Assembly (NCBI GenBank): GCA_045121595.1 | Contig: JBGVGI010000090.1 | Span: 71,562 to 135,561, forward strand | Origin: Fumia sp045121595 | Lineage (GTDB): Bacteria; Bacillota; Clostridia; Oscillospirales; Ruminococcaceae | Direction of reading: 5' to 3' | Length of the DNA: 64,000 nt | Part shown: positions 61,985 through 64,000 of the stretch, in pieces | How the letters are laid out: each line of letters starts with the position of its first letter | Numbering within the stretch: the stretch's first letter is position 1 | Program-made: the position numbers and the translations under genes | Notes under the pieces: generated by a model | Databases searched by the model: none | Seen by the model: the letters and a program-made list of their open reading frames with translations, nothing else | What the model was told of the DNA's origin: nothing

Positions 61985-63769
61985 TTATTCTAACATAGTA
62001 ATATCAATAACCCACGAACAGAAGGCTTCTCCACCAACAGCACCGGCTACTCCACCTACGAGTCCAAAGACAAAACCTCCAACCGCAGTTCCAATACCAG
62101 GAGCTATCATTGTTCCCAAAGCAGATCCACCCATTGCACCTAATTTGGCACCAAGTGCTGAACCTGCCCAACCGCCTGTTATTTCAGCAGATTTTTGAAT
62201 GGTTTTAACACCTAAATTTTTATCTTCATCTCTTAAATCCTCAGTTACAGCTACTCCTAAATCATAAGCATCTGCAACAATACCAGCTACCAAAAAAACC
62301 TTTCCTGCCTTCTTAACTTTTTTTACAACATTATCAAAATTTTTGAAAAAATTATATGTTGATAAGCTTACCTTAGTATGGTCTAATGATTTTAGAATTT
62401 GTGACTGTCGCTCGGTAGCGTTAATTGGAGCTTTGGTATTGAAATGGTAGTACTGATGTTTACCATGTGGATGATCAAAGTATAAACTCCTTGTTTCTCC
62501 AATAAGCAAAGCACCATTCTTTTGCGCCTTAATATCGCCAATTTCAATATTATACCATTTATTCTCAAGAGGATTAATATATAAAAGCGAGTGAGGTATA
62601 CCCTTATTAACAGTATTAATGTTACCGACAATATCATTTAAAACTAATCCATTTTCTTCTGATGTTTCTCCAGAAGATATATCCTCAGTGCTAATATTTA
62701 CCGGAATTAAAGAAGGCGCAATACCATCATCAAAACACTGTAAGAAGGTATTCCATGCACATTCTGTTTCTTTTCCCCAGATGCCATCTTCGTTCAATAT
62801 GCCACTATACCCCGGTATTTTCATTTCATTCAGAAGACATTGTAATCTCCTGATTTTATTATAATTTCGTTCGTTAGAATTTGAGTAACTAATAAATTTT
62901 ACACGTTCTGAAATATTAATGTTTATACCCAACTTTTGAAAATCTTTTTCAACTGAAAGCAATATATCATAATTGTATTTTAGGATATTACCTTCTTTAT
63001 AACTTATATCCGAAATTATTTTTTCTTTAATATCTTCAAATCCTTTCCTGAGCACATCATAATAACTTCTCTCGTTTTTAAGCTTATCATAAAGCCTTGA
63101 GCTTATTGCCTCGCAGGAAAGTTTTTCAATATATTCCCTTGAAAGAATGGTTTTGTAACATTTCCCCTGCAATGAGGATTTTTCCTTTTTAAACTTAAGA
63201 AAGTTATACACGTCCTGCAAAAAGTCTTTGTCCTTGCCGTCTAAAACGTCGTCAAAAAAAGCTTTCTTCTCAGCATCGTCACCAATTGTAAAGTTAATAC
63301 CATAATCAAGTGCTTTTCTTATGTACTCCATACCGGTAGAAAATGAAACTTTATAGCCGTTTTCCACCTTTTTGGCGGCTTCCTCAACTCTACTCATCGA
63401 CTCGTAGGATTTTCTTTTAGTATCGTATGCAGAAAGCGTAAGATACGCCTTACAGGCATCAAAAGTACTCGCATTTGAATACCCGAATTTCAAAACCTCG
63501 TTAATCTTTTCAAGAAACTTAAGTGTTTCTTCCCTCTCCTCTTTCGGGAAGAAGGACAAAACTTCTGCATATCGTTTAAGATCCGAATGCACTTCATGAA
63601 TTACTTCAACAACACTTTTGCAGAGTTTATCGAGAGCATCGCGGTAGTCAACGCAGTGGGAGCCGTTTGAAAACTCCCACATTATATCCCCGACAATACT
63701 ACTCTGATTAATATTTCTGAAATACTCTGGGCTACCAACGTCGTAGCCGTTACTACCAATTAATTTCAT
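61985..63769 (-). CDS. Polymorphic-toxin-like protein with peptidoglycan-binding-like segment and glycine-zipper C-terminus (effector 2)
   Basis: 594 residues without signal peptide. Residues 1-240 match effector 1 almost exactly. Residues ~303-345 (KIRRLQCLLNEM ... GILNEDGIWGKETECAWNTFL) resemble a PG_binding_1 domain. Residues ~385-480 (NKWYNIEIGDIKAQKNGALL, DHPHGKHQYYHFNTK) are beta-rich and unrecognised. Residues ~526-594 are a glycine-rich membrane stretch (SALGAKLGAMGGSALG, GIGTAVGGFVFGLVGGVAGA) of the glycine-zipper type seen in some pore-forming or delivered toxins. RBS AAGGAG. Preceded by a hairpin array, followed by two candidate immunity genes. Confidence 0.65.
   Translation of the reverse strand: MKLIGSNGYDVGSPEYFRNINQSSIVGDIMWEFSNGSHCVDYRDALDKLCKSVVEVIHEVHSDLKRYAEVLSFFPKEEREETLKFLEKINEVLKFGYSNASTFDACKAYLTLSAYDTKRKSYESMSRVEEAAKKVENGYKVSFSTGMEYIRKALDYGINFTIGDDAEKKAFFDDVLDGKDKDFLQDVYNFLKFKKEKSSLQGKCYKTILSREYIEKLSCEAISSRLYDKLKNERSYYDVLRKGFEDIKEKIISDISYKEGNILKYNYDILLSVEKDFQKLGININISERVKFISYSNSNERNYNKIRRLQCLLNEMKIPGYSGILNEDGIWGKETECAWNTFLQCFDDGIAPSLIPVNISTEDISSGETSEENGLVLNDIVGNINTVNKGIPHSLLYINPLENKWYNIEIGDIKAQKNGALLIGETRSLYFDHPHGKHQYYHFNTKAPINATERQSQILKSLDHTKVSLSTYNFFKNFDNVVKKVKKAGKVFLVAGIVADAYDLGVAVTEDLRDEDKNLGVKTIQKSAEITGGWAGSALGAKLGAMGGSALGTMIAPGIGTAVGGFVFGLVGGVAGAVGGEAFCSWVIDITMLE
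63060..63766. repeat. ~700-bp near-identical direct repeat (N-terminal coding region, copy 2)
   Basis: Corresponds to about 54015-54733. Long runs are base-identical, with scattered synonymous and a few missense changes; similarity ends near codon 240 in both genes. Confidence 0.85.
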
Positions 63770-63802
63770 TTTACCACATCTCCTTATAAATGTAAATATA
63801 CA

Positions 63803-63946
63803 CCGTAGGGAACGACCTGCGTGTCGTTCCGCGTTTCATTCCCGTTTCGCCCAAGCGCAACACCATAATTTTGCCTTCGGCAAAACATCATTTGCGAAGC
63901 AAACATCATTGTCACAACTGACAACATCATTTTCGCTACGCGAAAA
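63803..63946. repeat. Array of short DNA hairpins with CATCAT spacers
   Basis: Hairpins GGAACGAC-CTGCGT-GTCGTTCC, TTTTGCC-TTC-GGCAAAA, TTGC-GAA-GCAA, TGTC-ACAACT-GACA and TTTTCGC-TAC-GCGAAAA, each small one followed by CATCAT. Same plan as the array at 54.8 kb but with a different spacer word; it lies just 5' of effector 2. Confidence 0.8.
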
Positions 63947-63951
63947 CTTCA

Positions 63952-63999
63952 CTAATAATACATTCCCTCGCCGCAGTTTCTGACAGCCTCATTAAGCTT
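63952..63999 (-). CDS. Possible 3' end of an open frame entering from the right edge
   Basis: The minus strand reads KLNEAVRNCGEGMYY then TAG, in an open frame to the window edge. In this gene order the next gene upstream would often be a tape measure or tail assembly gene, but 15 residues cannot identify it. Confidence 0.3.
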   Translation of the reverse strand, partial: KLNEAVRNCGEGMYY

Positions 64000-64000
64000 T

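Overview
The window looks like a low-GC Gram-positive anaerobe of the class Clostridia, probably a gut or rumen species. Evidence: AGGAGG-type ribosome binding sites and TTGACA/TATAAT-type promoters throughout, the Clostridia/Bacillus order rimP-nusA-ylxR-ylxQ-infB-rbfA-nrnA-truB-ribF, a SigH-type sporulation sigma factor, a PyrK/PyrD dihydroorotate dehydrogenase, and several large secreted dockerin proteins. There is no rRNA gene, so genus and species cannot be read from this window.

Layout. (1) 1-15.0 kb, plus strand: a catabolic region (M20 peptidase, CapA-like protein, two PHP phosphoesterases, a TIM-barrel sugar isomerase/epimerase, a GH2 beta-galactosidase, an AEC transporter, two YgjV membrane proteins, a DSD1-type PLP enzyme, a phosphoglycerate-mutase-like protein, a second M20 peptidase), then pyrK-pyrD-ruvX. 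(2) 15.1-17.6 kb: a DeoR regulator divergent from a sugar-alcohol dehydrogenase and a pentulose-phosphate epimerase. (3) 17.6-20.2 kb: a DegV protein and a Xer-type tyrosine recombinase, with a 28-bp dif-like palindrome and a block of degenerate ~70-bp repeats just upstream. (4) 20.2-35.2 kb: five large secreted dockerin proteins. One carries a cohesin-like domain; four are built from discoidin-like and DUF4855 modules and look like a surface glycan-degrading set. (5) 35.2-43.0 kb: the translation-factor operon. (6) 43.0-46.7 kb: dCMP deaminase, an AI-2E family permease, a zinc-ribbon protein, a tRNA-like relic, sigH and an unknown membrane protein. (7) 46.7-64 kb, minus strand: a PBSX-type contractile phage-tail or tailocin region.

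The most interesting part is region 7. It has a baseplate and tail-fibre module in the canonical order (LysM protein, XkdQ, XkdR, XkdS, XkdT, XkdU, fibre, XkdX) and a lysis module (holin-like, M23 and papain-like peptidases). It is flanked and split by two cargo cassettes. Each cassette starts with an array of short DNA hairpins, followed by a large protein with a nearly identical ~240-residue N-terminus and an unrelated C-terminus: one lysozyme-like, one with a peptidoglycan-binding-like segment and a glycine-zipper membrane region. Each then has a run of small membrane-anchored or soluble proteins that look like immunity factors. A 78-bp exact repeat shows that the start of one candidate immunity gene has been left behind in the other cassette. 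The arrangement resembles a polymorphic toxin/immunity system tied to a contractile tail. No capsid, portal, large terminase, sheath, tube or tape-measure gene is visible; these could lie beyond the right edge or be absent.

All assignments come from reading the sequence and protein motifs; no database search was run.
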